64,000 nucleotides of DNA from Mycobacterium sp. URHB0044 (lineage in GTDB: Bacteria; Actinomycetota; Actinomycetes; Mycobacteriales; Mycobacteriaceae): NCBI RefSeq assembly GCF_000620625.1, contig NZ_JIAW01000009.1, positions 1 through 64,000 of the forward strand, written 5' to 3'. A program made the translations under genes and the position numbers. Shown in pieces: positions 8,544 through 16,908 of the stretch (positions within the stretch are counted from its first letter, which is position 1; each line of letters begins with the position of its first letter). The notes under the pieces were generated by a model, which saw nothing but the letters and a program-made list of their open reading frames with translations, was not told the DNA's origin and searched no databases.

Positions 8544-9241
8544 TCCATCCACACCAGCGACGCCAGCCGTCCGGTCGGGGCGCCCCGCCGGTGACTGAAC
8601 AAGGCGTCGTCCTCGATGGTGCAACGCGGATCGACCCCGACCGCCGAGACGCCCAATCCGTTTAGCTGTCTTGTGATTCCGGCCCTGATGTCGAGCCCGG
8701 CGGTGCCTGCCGAAGTCGTGGTCCGGCTCCCCGGCAGCGCCGCCTCCACCTCGGCGGCCATGTCGGCGGGCACCTCGTAGTTGCGCCCGCTGGCGGCCGG
8801 GCCTAGCAACACCGAGATGTCCTCGGCATGCGCACCAGCGCCCAGCATCGCCTCGACCGCCCTGACGACGACCCCGTTCTGGGCGCCGACGCGGCCGGCA
8901 TGCACCGCGGCCACCACTCCGGCGCGTGCGTCGGCCATTAATACCGGAACGCAATCGGCGCTCACCACCGCCAAAGCCAATCGCGGTTTCGTCGTCACCA
9001 ATCCGTCGGTGTTTTCGACCGTCGCGCCGGGACCGTCCACCACTACGACGCGGTCGCCGTGCACCTGATGCATCCAAACGATGCGCCCCGGGAGCCCGAT
9101 CGCTTCGCCCAGCCGCCGGCGGTTCGCCGCGACGGCCCCGGGATCGTCACCGACGCCGTCCCCCATGTTGAAGCTGTCGAACGGTGGCGCCGAGACTCCG
9201 CCGGATCGGGTGGTGGTCACGCGTCGAATCCGTACATTCAC
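8540..9241 (-). CDS. pgeF: PgeF (YfiH) multicopper/polyphenol oxidase family, peptidoglycan editing factor
   Basis: A 233-aa protein with a GTG start. The three conserved metal/catalytic positions are present: His61 in H-Q-V-H-G-D, Cys97 in S-A-D-C-V-P-V and His114 in A-A-V-H-A-G-R. Family members have been described as laccase-like, as purine nucleoside phosphorylases and, in E. coli, as removing misincorporated L-Ser from UDP-MurNAc peptides. The last role fits its position beside ftsZ. It follows ftsZ by 44 nt and overlaps the yggS-like gene by 4 nt. Confidence 0.9.
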   Translation of the reverse strand: MNVRIRRVTTTRSGGVSAPPFDSFNMGDGVGDDPGAVAANRRRLGEAIGLPGRIVWMHQVHGDRVVVVDGPGATVENTDGLVTTKPRLALAVVSADCVPVLMADARAGVVAAVHAGRVGAQNGVVVRAVEAMLGAGAHAEDISVLLGPAASGRNYEVPADMAAEVEAALPGSRTTTSAGTAGLDIRAGITRQLNGLGVSAVGVDPRCTIEDDALFSHRRGAPTGRLASLVWME

Positions 9242-9285
9242 GATTTCTCAGTATTCCGGCGAGGCGCTGCAGCCCTCCGGACGGC

Positions 9286-10428
9286 CTAGTGCCGCATGAA
9301 GGGCGGCACGTCGACGTCGTCGTCGTCATCACCGCCGCCACCGATGCTCACCGTCGCCCCGTTGGTGTGCAGCGGCACACTCGCCGGGTCGGCGGGCTCG
9401 AAGAGCTGCGAGGAGGAGACCTTGCCTGACTTGCCGGGGGCCATGGTCTGCCCTGCGCCGACGACCGGCTTGCGGCTCGGCCCCGAAGCGTCGAACCCTG
9501 CCGCGATCACCGTGACGCGGACCTCGTCGCCGAGGGAGTCGTCGATCACGGTGCCGAAGATGATGTTGGCTTCGGGGTGCGCGGCATCCTGCACCAGCGA
9601 TGCCGCTTCATTGATCTCGAACAACCCGAGGTCGCTGCCGCCCGCCACCGACATCAGCACGCCCTGCGCACCCTCCATGGACTGCTCGAGCAGCGGTGAG
9701 TTGATCGCGATCTCGGCGGCCTTGAGCGCACGGCCATCGCCTCGGGCAGCGCCGATGCCCATCAGTGCGGTGCCCGCGCCGGACATGATGCCCTTGACGT
9801 CGGCGAAGTCCACGTTGATCAGGCCCGGGGTAGTGATCAGGTCGGTAATGCCCTGCACCCCGTTGAGCAGCACCTCGTCGGCGCTGCGGAACGCGTCCAT
9901 CAATGAGACGGCGGCATCACCCATCTGAAGGAGCCGGTCGTTGGGGATCACGATGAGGGTGTCGCAGCTCTCGCGCAGCGTCGTAATACCGATCTCGGCC
10001 TGATTGCTCCGGCGCTTGCCCTCGAACGAGAACGGCCGGGTGACGACACCGACGGTGAGCGCGCCGAGCTTGCGCGCGATGGTCGCAACCACCGGCGCGC
10101 CTCCTGTGCCGGTGCCACCCCCTTCGCCGGCGGTGACGAACACCATGTCGGCGCCGCGGAGCAGCTCCTCGATGTCGTCCTTGGCGTCTTCGGCGGCCTT
10201 GCGGCCGACTTCCGGGTCAGCGCCCGCGCCGAGGCCACGGGTCGAGTCGCGCCCTACGTCGAGCTTGACGTCGGCGTCGCTCATCAAGAGGGCTTGGGCG
10301 TCGGTGTTGATGGCGATGAACTCCACGCCCTTCAGACCCTGTTCGATCATCCGGTTGACGGCATTCACGCCGCCGCCACCGATGCCGACCACCTTGATGA
10401 CGGCGAGATAGTTGTGCGGGGGCGTCAT
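9286..10428 (-). CDS. ftsZ: FtsZ, tubulin-like division GTPase
   Basis: A 380-aa protein from ATG 10426-10428, preceded by GGGAGGAAC. The N-terminal GTPase domain has V-V-G-I-G-G-G-G-V-N-A and the tubulin signature G-G-G-T-G-T-G-G at 103-110. The T7-loop region N-V-D-F-A-D-V follows. The tail ends V-D-V-P-P-F-M-R-H, the conserved C-terminal peptide that binds partners such as SepF and FtsW. It polymerises at mid-cell to organise the divisome. A 199-nt gap upstream separates it from ftsQ, so it probably has its own promoters. Confidence 0.98.
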   Translation of the reverse strand: MTPPHNYLAVIKVVGIGGGGVNAVNRMIEQGLKGVEFIAINTDAQALLMSDADVKLDVGRDSTRGLGAGADPEVGRKAAEDAKDDIEELLRGADMVFVTAGEGGGTGTGGAPVVATIARKLGALTVGVVTRPFSFEGKRRSNQAEIGITTLRESCDTLIVIPNDRLLQMGDAAVSLMDAFRSADEVLLNGVQGITDLITTPGLINVDFADVKGIMSGAGTALMGIGAARGDGRALKAAEIAINSPLLEQSMEGAQGVLMSVAGGSDLGLFEINEAASLVQDAAHPEANIIFGTVIDDSLGDEVRVTVIAAGFDASGPSRKPVVGAGQTMAPGKSGKVSSSQLFEPADPASVPLHTNGATVSIGGGGDDDDDVDVPPFMRH

Positions 10429-10627
10429 GGGTCGTGTTCCTCCCTGGTTGCCTTCGTGGTGCCGGGTCTGTCGCAAACCCTCAACCTCAACCATAGGCTT
10501 AGAGTTATGTCAAGTAGATCCGTGCAAACAGAACGGTAGGGCGACGGCGCGGCGTAGCCATGCAGGCGCGCCGACGCGCGTGTCGAGAATTTTGCGCAAC
10601 CCGCGACCCCGAAGACGCCGCTACGAC
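10429..10627 (-). promoter_or_regulatory. ftsQ-ftsZ intergenic region, probable ftsZ promoter region
   Basis: This 199-nt gap is the only long break inside the cluster between murC and ftsZ. On the minus strand it contains TTGACATAACTCTAAGCC (TTGACA at 10508-10513), about 80 nt before the ftsZ ATG, and a GGGAGG Shine-Dalgarno near the start codon. Mycobacterial ftsZ is known to have promoters in this interval. The -10 partner of the TTGACA is not clear by eye. Confidence 0.5.
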
Positions 10628-11545
10628 CTACTTGACGGTCGGCAGATCCGGACTGGACACGTCGTAGGTCCGCCCTGGCTGAGTCAGCAGGGCACCCAAC
10701 TTGAGCGCCTTCTCCTCGGTGCGGTCGGTGGTGCCCCAGATCACTTCCCTGCCATCCATGAGTGTCAGGGTGATCGCCGCGACGGAAGGCGCAGCGATCC
10801 GGCCGACCTGACCCGCCACCTCGGGACGCAACGCAAGCAGCACCTCGAGCGCAGCCTTGGTGGGGTCGTCGTTCGGGCCCGGGTTGTCGGCATCCAGGTA
10901 TGGCAGGCCCGGCGGTGGCGGGGCGGTGGCGAAGTCGACGCCGTCCCTGTCGAAGAGGTGCGGGCCGTCCGGATAGTCCTTCACGACGACGGGGACGCGC
11001 TCGACGACGGTGATGCGCAGCGTGGACGGGTACTCGCGTTGCACCCGGGCACTGGCCACGCGCCGGATGGTCGCAACCCGCTCGGCAATGGCATCGGTGT
11101 TGATCTGCAGCAGTGGTGTTCCCGGCACCACGGCGGCCGCCTGTTCGACTTCTTCCTGACTCACCACGTTCAACCCGGTGATCACCGTGACGCGGGCGGC
11201 CATGATGGGCGTGAAGTACAGCAGCAGGCCCAGGCCCACCGCCACCACGCTGGCCAGCGCCGACCACATCAGCACCTTCAGACCCCGGATCACGCCTCGC
11301 GCAGGGGCTTTCGTCTGGTCAGCCGGTTGCCCGACCACACGCTTCTTGGCTTCCCGGCGAGCCTGCTCGATCGCGGTCGCCCTGGCCTGCGCGGCGCGTC
11401 GCTCCTCGCGCTCGCGCCTGGCCCGACGCCGGGGACCCTCGAAGTCGGGCTCGGCGGCGGGTTCGGCGGCTTCGCCGGTGTCGGTGACTTCGGCGGTATC
11501 GGCGTCGGCGGTATCGGGCCCGTCGGCGTCGCTGGGCCCGGTCAT
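10628..11545 (-). CDS. ftsQ: FtsQ, divisome protein with POTRA domain
   Basis: A 305-aa protein from ATG 11543-11545, overlapping the murC stop by 4 nt. The first 90 or so residues are a charged cytoplasmic region (Asp/Ala-rich, then R-R-R-A-R-R-E-R-E-E-R-R). One membrane segment follows (L-M-W-S-A-L-A-S-V-V-A-V-G). The POTRA domain has V-I-T-G-L-N-V-V-S-Q-E-E-V, and the beta domain continues to the C-terminus (W-G-T-T-D-R-T-E-E-K). FtsQ links early and late division proteins. The cytoplasmic tail is long, as is usual in mycobacteria. Confidence 0.95.
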   Translation of the reverse strand: MTGPSDADGPDTADADTAEVTDTGEAAEPAAEPDFEGPRRRARREREERRAAQARATAIEQARREAKKRVVGQPADQTKAPARGVIRGLKVLMWSALASVVAVGLGLLLYFTPIMAARVTVITGLNVVSQEEVEQAAAVVPGTPLLQINTDAIAERVATIRRVASARVQREYPSTLRITVVERVPVVVKDYPDGPHLFDRDGVDFATAPPPPGLPYLDADNPGPNDDPTKAALEVLLALRPEVAGQVGRIAAPSVAAITLTLMDGREVIWGTTDRTEEKALKLGALLTQPGRTYDVSSPDLPTVK

Positions 11546-12987
11546 TGCGGTTGCGGTCCCGGCGCGCGGCGGTTGGCCTCGACCTGCAGGGCGGTCAGGA
11601 TCTCCTGACCCAGCAGCGTGACGTCGCCGGCACCCATCGTGACGATCACGTCGCCAGGACGAGCCGCCGCGGCGACGGCGCCGGCGACGGCCGAGAAGTC
11701 CGGTACGTAGCGCACACGGGCCGTCACGTGGTCGGCGATGCTCGCGCCGCTGATCCCGGCCAGCGGTTGTTCGCGGGCCGCATACACGTCGAGCACGAAT
11801 ACCTCGTCGGCAATGGACAGCGCGGCCGCGAACTCTCGCGCGAATGCCTTTGTCCTGGAATACAAATGGGGCTGGAACACCACGATGGAGCGGCCCTCAC
11901 CCGCGACGGCGCCGACGGCCTCCAGCGTCGCGCGGACCTCCGTCGGGTGGTGTGCGTAGTCGTCGAACACCCGGATGCCTGCGGCGATGCCCACCGACTC
12001 GAAGCGGCGCCGCACGCCCTCGAAACCGGCGAGGCCGTCGAGCACCGCGTCGACGTTGCCGCCGACCTCCCTGGCGGCGAGCAGTGCGCCCAACGCATTG
12101 AGTGCCATGTGCCGACCCGGTACCGCGAGCCGCAGTCCGCGTGGATGCGCCTCGCCCGCCAACTGGATGGTGGCCACACTGCCGGTCCCCTGTTGCTCCC
12201 AATTCAACAGGGCCCCTGCGAGTTCCGGATCCGCACCGCTGCCGTAGCGCAGCACGCGCACACCTCGGGCGGTGCACCGTTGCGCCAACGCGGCGGCCCC
12301 GGAGTCGTCAGTGCAGACCACCAGTGCGCCGTCGGGCCTCAGCCGCTCGACGAAGTCGTCGAACACCGCGTGATAGGCCTCGACGGTGCCGAAGAAGTCC
12401 AGGTGATCGACCTCGACGTTGGTCACGACCGCCACGTCGGGGGTGTACTCGAGCAGCGAGCCGTCGCTCTCGTCGGCCTCCGCGACGAAGCACCCTCCGC
12501 TGCCGTGGTGGGCGTTGGTGCCCGCCTCGCCGAGGTCGCCACCCACTGCGAACGACGGGTCGAACCCGCTGTGCTGCAAGGCGACGATGACCATCGAGGT
12601 CGTCGTGGTCTTGCCGTGCGTTCCGGTCACCATCACGGTGGTGTAGCCGTCCATCAGCCGAGCCAGGACCGTCGGCCGCATGATCACCGGAACCCCACGA
12701 CGGCCCGCCTCGACGAGTTCGGGGTTGGTCTTCGGGATTGCGGCGTGCGTGCTGACGACGGCGGTCGGGCCGCCGGGCAGCATGTCGAGCGACGACGCGT
12801 CATGGCCGACCCGGATCTGCGCGCCGCGGGCCCGGAGTGCTGCCAATCCGCGCGACTCCTTGGCATCGGAGCCCGACACCTGCCCGCCCCGGTCCAGCAG
12901 GATGCGGGCGATACCCGACATTCCCGCTCCCCCGATGCCGACCATGTGCACGCGCGCCAGCTCGGCAGGCAGCGCGGGGACGCTCAC
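11542..12987 (-). CDS. murC: MurC, UDP-N-acetylmuramate-L-alanine ligase
   Basis: A 481-aa protein starting at GTG 12985-12987, which overlaps the murG stop (GTGA). The N-terminal Rossmann motif is V-G-I-G-G-A-G-M-S-G-I-A; the ATP-binding loop is V-T-G-T-H-G-K-T-T-T-T. The C-terminal ligase domain contains F-D-D-Y-A-H-H-P-T-E and F-Q-P-H-L-Y-S-R-T. It adds the first stem residue to UDP-MurNAc (or UDP-N-glycolyl-Mur in mycobacteria) in the cytoplasm. Full length for the family. Confidence 0.97.
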   Translation of the reverse strand: MSVPALPAELARVHMVGIGGAGMSGIARILLDRGGQVSGSDAKESRGLAALRARGAQIRVGHDASSLDMLPGGPTAVVSTHAAIPKTNPELVEAGRRGVPVIMRPTVLARLMDGYTTVMVTGTHGKTTTTSMVIVALQHSGFDPSFAVGGDLGEAGTNAHHGSGGCFVAEADESDGSLLEYTPDVAVVTNVEVDHLDFFGTVEAYHAVFDDFVERLRPDGALVVCTDDSGAAALAQRCTARGVRVLRYGSGADPELAGALLNWEQQGTGSVATIQLAGEAHPRGLRLAVPGRHMALNALGALLAAREVGGNVDAVLDGLAGFEGVRRRFESVGIAAGIRVFDDYAHHPTEVRATLEAVGAVAGEGRSIVVFQPHLYSRTKAFAREFAAALSIADEVFVLDVYAAREQPLAGISGASIADHVTARVRYVPDFSAVAGAVAAAARPGDVIVTMGAGDVTLLGQEILTALQVEANRRAPGPQPQ

Positions 12988-14156
12988 CGCGAGCGCCTTC
13001 CGACGGCATGGGCCGCGACCTGTATTGCGACCTCGGCGACTCGCTGGGCGGCATCGCGGTGACCCGCCAGGGCCGCCGACGTCGTCATCGTCGCCAGCCG
13101 CTGCGGATCGCTCAAGAGTCCGGCCACGGTGTCGGCGACGAAAGCCGGTGTCAGGTCGGCGTCGTCGACGATCAGGCCGCCGCCGGCATTCACCACGGGT
13201 AGGGCATTGAGTCGCTGCTCACCGTTGCCGATCGGCAGCGGCACGTACACAGCGGGCAGACCGACGGCGGTCACCTCGGCGACCGTCATCGCGCCGGACC
13301 GGCAGATGGCCAGATCGGCGGCGGCATAGGCGAGGTCCATCCGGCTGAGGTACGGCACGGCGACATACGGCGGATCACCGGTGTCCGGCTCGCGAAGGTC
13401 GAGGACGTTCTTCGGACCGTGCGCGTGGAGCACCGAAACACCGGCTGCCGCAAGGCCTTTCGCTGCTGCGGCAACGGCGCGGTTGATCGACTGCGCGCCC
13501 TGGGAGCCACCGAACACCAGCAGCACCCTGGCGTCGTCGGAGAAGCCGAAGTGCGCGCGCGCCTCGGCACGCAGGGCGGCGCGATCCAGCCCGGTGATCG
13601 TGGCCCGCACCGGCACCCCGACGACTTCGACGTTGCCGAGGCCCGGATCCGGGACCGCCGACAGCACGCGGACCGCCGTACGGGCACCGACCCGGTTGGC
13701 CCAACCGGCGCTGGCGTTGGCCTCGTGGACGACGACCGGCACCCGGCGCCTGCCACGCACGCCACCACGGGCGGCGAGGTAGGCGGGCAGCGCGACGTAG
13801 CCGCCGAAGCCGATCACCACATCGGCCGCGACGTCGTCGAGCACGGCACGTGTCTGCCGGACCGCGCTGCGCACCCGCATGGGCAACCGGATGAGGTCAC
13901 CCGACGGCTTGCGTGGCAGCGGCACCGGGGTGATGAGCTCCAGGTGGTATCCGCGTTCTGGCACCAGGCGAGTCTCCAGCCCGCGCTGCGTTCCGAGCGC
14001 GGTGATCCGGATCCCCGGATCGAGGGCCATCAGGGCGTCGGCGACGGCCATCGCCGGCTCCACATGCCCTGCGGTCCCTCCACCTGCGAGAACCACGGAG
14101 ATCCCCTGGTCACTTCGCTCCGGCCGCCGGGGTGCGGAAATGGCGGGGTCGTTCAC
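12984..14156 (-). CDS. murG: MurG, lipid II synthase (GlcNAc transferase)
   Basis: A 390-aa protein from GTG 14154-14156, overlapping the ftsW stop. The frame is open much further upstream but runs antiparallel to ftsW coding sequence there. The N-terminal glycine motif is A-G-G-G-T-A-G-H-V-E-P, and a second is F-G-G-S-Q-G-A. MurG transfers GlcNAc from UDP-GlcNAc to lipid I at the inner face of the membrane. The first 17 or so residues (N-D-P-A-I-S-A-P-R-R-P-E-R-S-D-Q-G) precede the conserved fold and are encoded partly by a copy of the short dispersed repeat; a later start is possible. Confidence 0.95.
   Translation of the reverse strand: MNDPAISAPRRPERSDQGISVVLAGGGTAGHVEPAMAVADALMALDPGIRITALGTQRGLETRLVPERGYHLELITPVPLPRKPSGDLIRLPMRVRSAVRQTRAVLDDVAADVVIGFGGYVALPAYLAARGGVRGRRRVPVVVHEANASAGWANRVGARTAVRVLSAVPDPGLGNVEVVGVPVRATITGLDRAALRAEARAHFGFSDDARVLLVFGGSQGAQSINRAVAAAAKGLAAAGVSVLHAHGPKNVLDLREPDTGDPPYVAVPYLSRMDLAYAAADLAICRSGAMTVAEVTAVGLPAVYVPLPIGNGEQRLNALPVVNAGGGLIVDDADLTPAFVADTVAGLLSDPQRLATMTTSAALAGHRDAAQRVAEVAIQVAAHAVGRRSR
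14101..14128 (-). repeat. Degenerate copy of the GAGCGAAGCGACC repeat at the murG 5' end
   Basis: On the minus strand this reads GGCGGCCGGAGCGAAGTGACC followed by AGGGGAT. It matches the core of the tandem unit between ctaC and asnB (GGAGCGAAGCGACC then GGGGAAT). It lies inside the first codons of murG and encodes P-E-R-S-D-Q-G. Comparison was by eye. Confidence 0.5.
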
Positions 14157-15679
14157 CCGTAACGATGGCCTTCCAATGAGCGAGCCCGACGGCCCGGTTC
14201 GTGTTGACGGCCTCCATGATGCCCTGAGCGTCGCACCGGTCCGTCGGCCGCATGGGCGGTTCGCCTCCGGTCGTCCTTCGCCGACGCGCGCGCGGACTTG
14301 GCCTTGGCCTTGGGCTTGGCTGCGGGTTTCGGCTTGGCCGGCGTCGTGGGCCGCGTCCGCAGCCGGTCGCGGGCCGCTTCCAGTCGGGTCGGCACGTAGG
14401 GCTCTGGCATCGGTAGCCGCAGCAGGCGGTTCACCCTGTCCTCGCGGCCCGCGCGCAACGCCGCCACCGCCTCTGGCTCGTGTCGTGCGGCGTTGGTGAT
14501 CACGCCCATCATGAGAAGCGTTGTGGCCGTCGCTGTTCCGCCCGCGGAGATCAGGGGCAACTGCAGCCCGGTGACCGGGAGCAACCCCACGACGTACCCG
14601 ACGTTGATGAACACCTGACCGAGAATCCACAGTGTGGTCGTTGCCGTCAGCAGCCGCAGGAACGGATCGGCCGAGCGCCGGGCGATCCGCATGCCGGTGT
14701 AGGCGAACAGCCCGAACAACAGCAGCAGCCCGACCGCCCCGACCAGCCCGAGTTCCTCGCCGATGATCGCGAAGATGAAGTCGTTGTGCGCGTTGGGCAG
14801 ATAGTTCCACTTGGCGGTTCCCTGACCCAGGCCGTCGCCGAACACGCCGCCGTTGGCCAGGGCATAGCGGGCCTGCCGAGCCTGATACCCGGAGCCCTGG
14901 GAATCGTCGCCAGGGTTGAGCCAAGACTGCACCCGGTCGGACCGGTAGCCCGCCGACATCGCGAGGACTGCCGCGGACAGCATGACGGCCACCAGCGAAC
15001 TGGCGAACACCCGCAGGGGTAGGCCCGCGTACCAGAGCAGCCCCAGCAAGATGATGCCCAGTGACACCGTCTGGCCGAGGTCGGGTTGCAGCACGATGAG
15101 GAAGAGGGCCAGCACAGCCGCGGGAACGAGTGGAAAGAGCATCTCGCGCAGCGATGCGCGTTCCAGCCGCCGCGCTGCGAGCAGATGCGCACCCCAGATG
15201 GCGAACGCGATCTTGGCCAGCTCCGACGGCTGCATCGAGAAGCCCGCGACGACGAACCACCCGCGAGAACCGTTGGCCTCCTTGCCGATTCCGGGGACGA
15301 GCACCAGAACCAGCAGGACCATCGTGACGGCGAAGCCGGGGAAGGCCAGCCGCCGCATGAGGTTCACCGGCATGCGCAGCGCCGCGTAGAACGCGACCAG
15401 GCCGACGAAGGTCCACAGCACCTGCTTGGCGAAGATGACCCACGGCGAACCGTCGGCATCGTAGGAGTGCACCCCGGACGCCGAGAGCACCATGGTCAGA
15501 CCGAGGGTGACGAGTAGTGCCGCCACGGCGATGATCAGGTGAAACGACGTCATCGGACGGCTCAGCCAAACCCCGAACCGGGTGCGCGGCACCGTCGGGG
15601 CCTGCACTGGGCCGGTCTGGTCGGCGGCCGTCTCCGGGCCGCCTCGTCGTAGCCGCAATCGGGCGAGGATCGTGCTCAT
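14153..15679 (-). CDS. ftsW: FtsW, SEDS family peptidoglycan glycosyltransferase
   Basis: A 508-aa protein from ATG 15677-15679, preceded directly by AGGTAGGGA. About ten membrane segments are visible from residue 45 onward. SEDS landmarks include N-G-S-R-G-W-F, Q-P-S-E-L-A-K, the Q-S-W-L-N-P region and S-A-G-G-T-A-T. A basic Pro/Lys/Ala-rich cytoplasmic tail of about 100 residues ends in S-L-E-G-H-R-Y-G. FtsW polymerises lipid II together with PbpB at the septum. Its 3' end overlaps murG by 4 nt. Upstream is a 149-nt gap in place of murD. Confidence 0.96.
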   Translation of the reverse strand: MSTILARLRLRRGGPETAADQTGPVQAPTVPRTRFGVWLSRPMTSFHLIIAVAALLVTLGLTMVLSASGVHSYDADGSPWVIFAKQVLWTFVGLVAFYAALRMPVNLMRRLAFPGFAVTMVLLVLVLVPGIGKEANGSRGWFVVAGFSMQPSELAKIAFAIWGAHLLAARRLERASLREMLFPLVPAAVLALFLIVLQPDLGQTVSLGIILLGLLWYAGLPLRVFASSLVAVMLSAAVLAMSAGYRSDRVQSWLNPGDDSQGSGYQARQARYALANGGVFGDGLGQGTAKWNYLPNAHNDFIFAIIGEELGLVGAVGLLLLFGLFAYTGMRIARRSADPFLRLLTATTTLWILGQVFINVGYVVGLLPVTGLQLPLISAGGTATATTLLMMGVITNAARHEPEAVAALRAGREDRVNRLLRLPMPEPYVPTRLEAARDRLRTRPTTPAKPKPAAKPKAKAKSARASAKDDRRRTAHAADGPVRRSGHHGGRQHEPGRRARSLEGHRYG

Positions 15680-15735
15680 TCCCTACCTGACCACTTCGAT
15701 AACAGCAGTCACATAAGCAACAGCAGACTCGTTTG

Positions 15736-15770
15736 CCCCTTGCACCCCAAAATCCTCCCCCGTCACCCCC
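15736..15770 (-). other. G-quadruplex-like run in the ftsW leader
   Basis: The minus strand has four G-runs: GGGGG-TGAC-GGGGG, then after 8 nt GGGG, then after 5 nt GGGG. This meets the usual intramolecular quadruplex pattern (four runs of three or more, short loops). It lies about 57-91 nt upstream of the ftsW start, in the gap between mraY and ftsW where murD would be expected. Formation and function are inference. Confidence 0.5.
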
Positions 15771-15828
15771 GTAACGCCGGGGACATCCGACGCGTGTCGC
15801 GAAATGCACGCGGCGGCTCAGGCGCCCG

Positions 15829-16908
15829 CTACGCCCCGACGGCGGCCAGCCACTCGCTGTAGAACAGCGCAACGCCGAGACCACAGGCGATCGCCGTCAG
15901 CAACCAGAACCGGATGATCACCGTGGTCTCGGCCCACCCGACCAGTTCGAAGTGGTGATGGAAGGGCGCCATGCGGAACACCCGCCGTCCCGTCGTGCGG
16001 AAGGCCATGATCTGCACCACGACCGACGTCACCTCGGCAACGAACAGCGCCCCGAGGACGACGGCCAGCGTCTCGGTGCGGCTCGTCACCGACAGCCCGG
16101 CGATTATGCCGCCGAGCGCCAGCGAGCCCGTGTCCCCCATGAAGATCTTCGCTGGGGCGGCATTCCACCACAGGAATCCGATGCACGCACCGGCGGTGGC
16201 CGCGGCGACGAGCGCCAGATCCAGGGGGTCGCGCACGTTGTAGCAACCCAGGCCGGGGCTCGTCGCGCACGCGTTGCGGAACTGCCAGAACGTGATCAGC
16301 ACGTAGGCGGCGGTGACCATCGCCATGGCACCCGCGGCCAGCCCGTCGAGTCCGTCGGTGAAGTTCACCGCGTTCGACCATGCACTGACCAGCACGACGG
16401 TGAACAGCACGAACACCGTCGGCGCCAGCGTCACCGTGGCGATCTCGCGCACGTAGGACAGCTCGGCGCTGCCCGGGGTCAACCCGTCGGAGTTGCGGAA
16501 CTGCAGCGCCAGCACGCCGAACAGCACCGCCGCGACCAGCTGGCCGACCGTCTTGGCGGTCTTGTTGAGGCCGAGATTGCGCGCGCGGCGGATCTTGATC
16601 ATGTCGTCGACGAATCCGACACCACCCAGCGCCGTGGCCAAACCGAGCACCAGCAGACCCGACGCGGAGGGGCCACGCCCGTCGAGCGCGAGCCCGACCA
16701 GGTGGGTGCCCAGGTATCCGGCCCAGATGCCTGCCAGGATCGCGACGCCGCCCATCGACGGCGTGCCGCGCTTCTTGTGGTGACTGGGCGGTCCGTCCTC
16801 GCGGATCTCGTGGCCGAACCCCTGCCGGGTGAACAGCCGGATCAACGCGGGCGTCAGCAGGATGGACACCGCCAGCGCGATGCCGACGGCGATGAGGATC
16901 TGTCTCAT
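15829..16908 (-). CDS. mraY: MraY (MurX), phospho-MurNAc-pentapeptide translocase
   Basis: A 359-aa protein from ATG 16906-16908, overlapping the murF stop by 4 nt (ATGA). About ten membrane helices. Family motifs: H-K-K-R-G-T-P-S-M-G-G near residue 45, N-F-T-D-G-L-D-G-L-A, and P-F-H-H-H-F-E. It transfers phospho-MurNAc-pentapeptide to decaprenyl phosphate to form lipid I at the membrane. Both ends look complete (C-terminus F-Y-S-E-W-L-A-A-V-G-A), so the missing downstream murD is not explained by damage to this gene. Confidence 0.97.
   Translation of the reverse strand: MRQILIAVGIALAVSILLTPALIRLFTRQGFGHEIREDGPPSHHKKRGTPSMGGVAILAGIWAGYLGTHLVGLALDGRGPSASGLLVLGLATALGGVGFVDDMIKIRRARNLGLNKTAKTVGQLVAAVLFGVLALQFRNSDGLTPGSAELSYVREIATVTLAPTVFVLFTVVLVSAWSNAVNFTDGLDGLAAGAMAMVTAAYVLITFWQFRNACATSPGLGCYNVRDPLDLALVAAATAGACIGFLWWNAAPAKIFMGDTGSLALGGIIAGLSVTSRTETLAVVLGALFVAEVTSVVVQIMAFRTTGRRVFRMAPFHHHFELVGWAETTVIIRFWLLTAIACGLGVALFYSEWLAAVGA

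Noticed and set aside
12984..15884. A very long minus-strand open frame covering murG and the ftsW region (966 codons).
   Set aside because: Only its last 390 codons show MurG sequence; the rest lies in another frame over ftsW and has the Arg/Gly/Ala composition of a GC-rich shadow frame.
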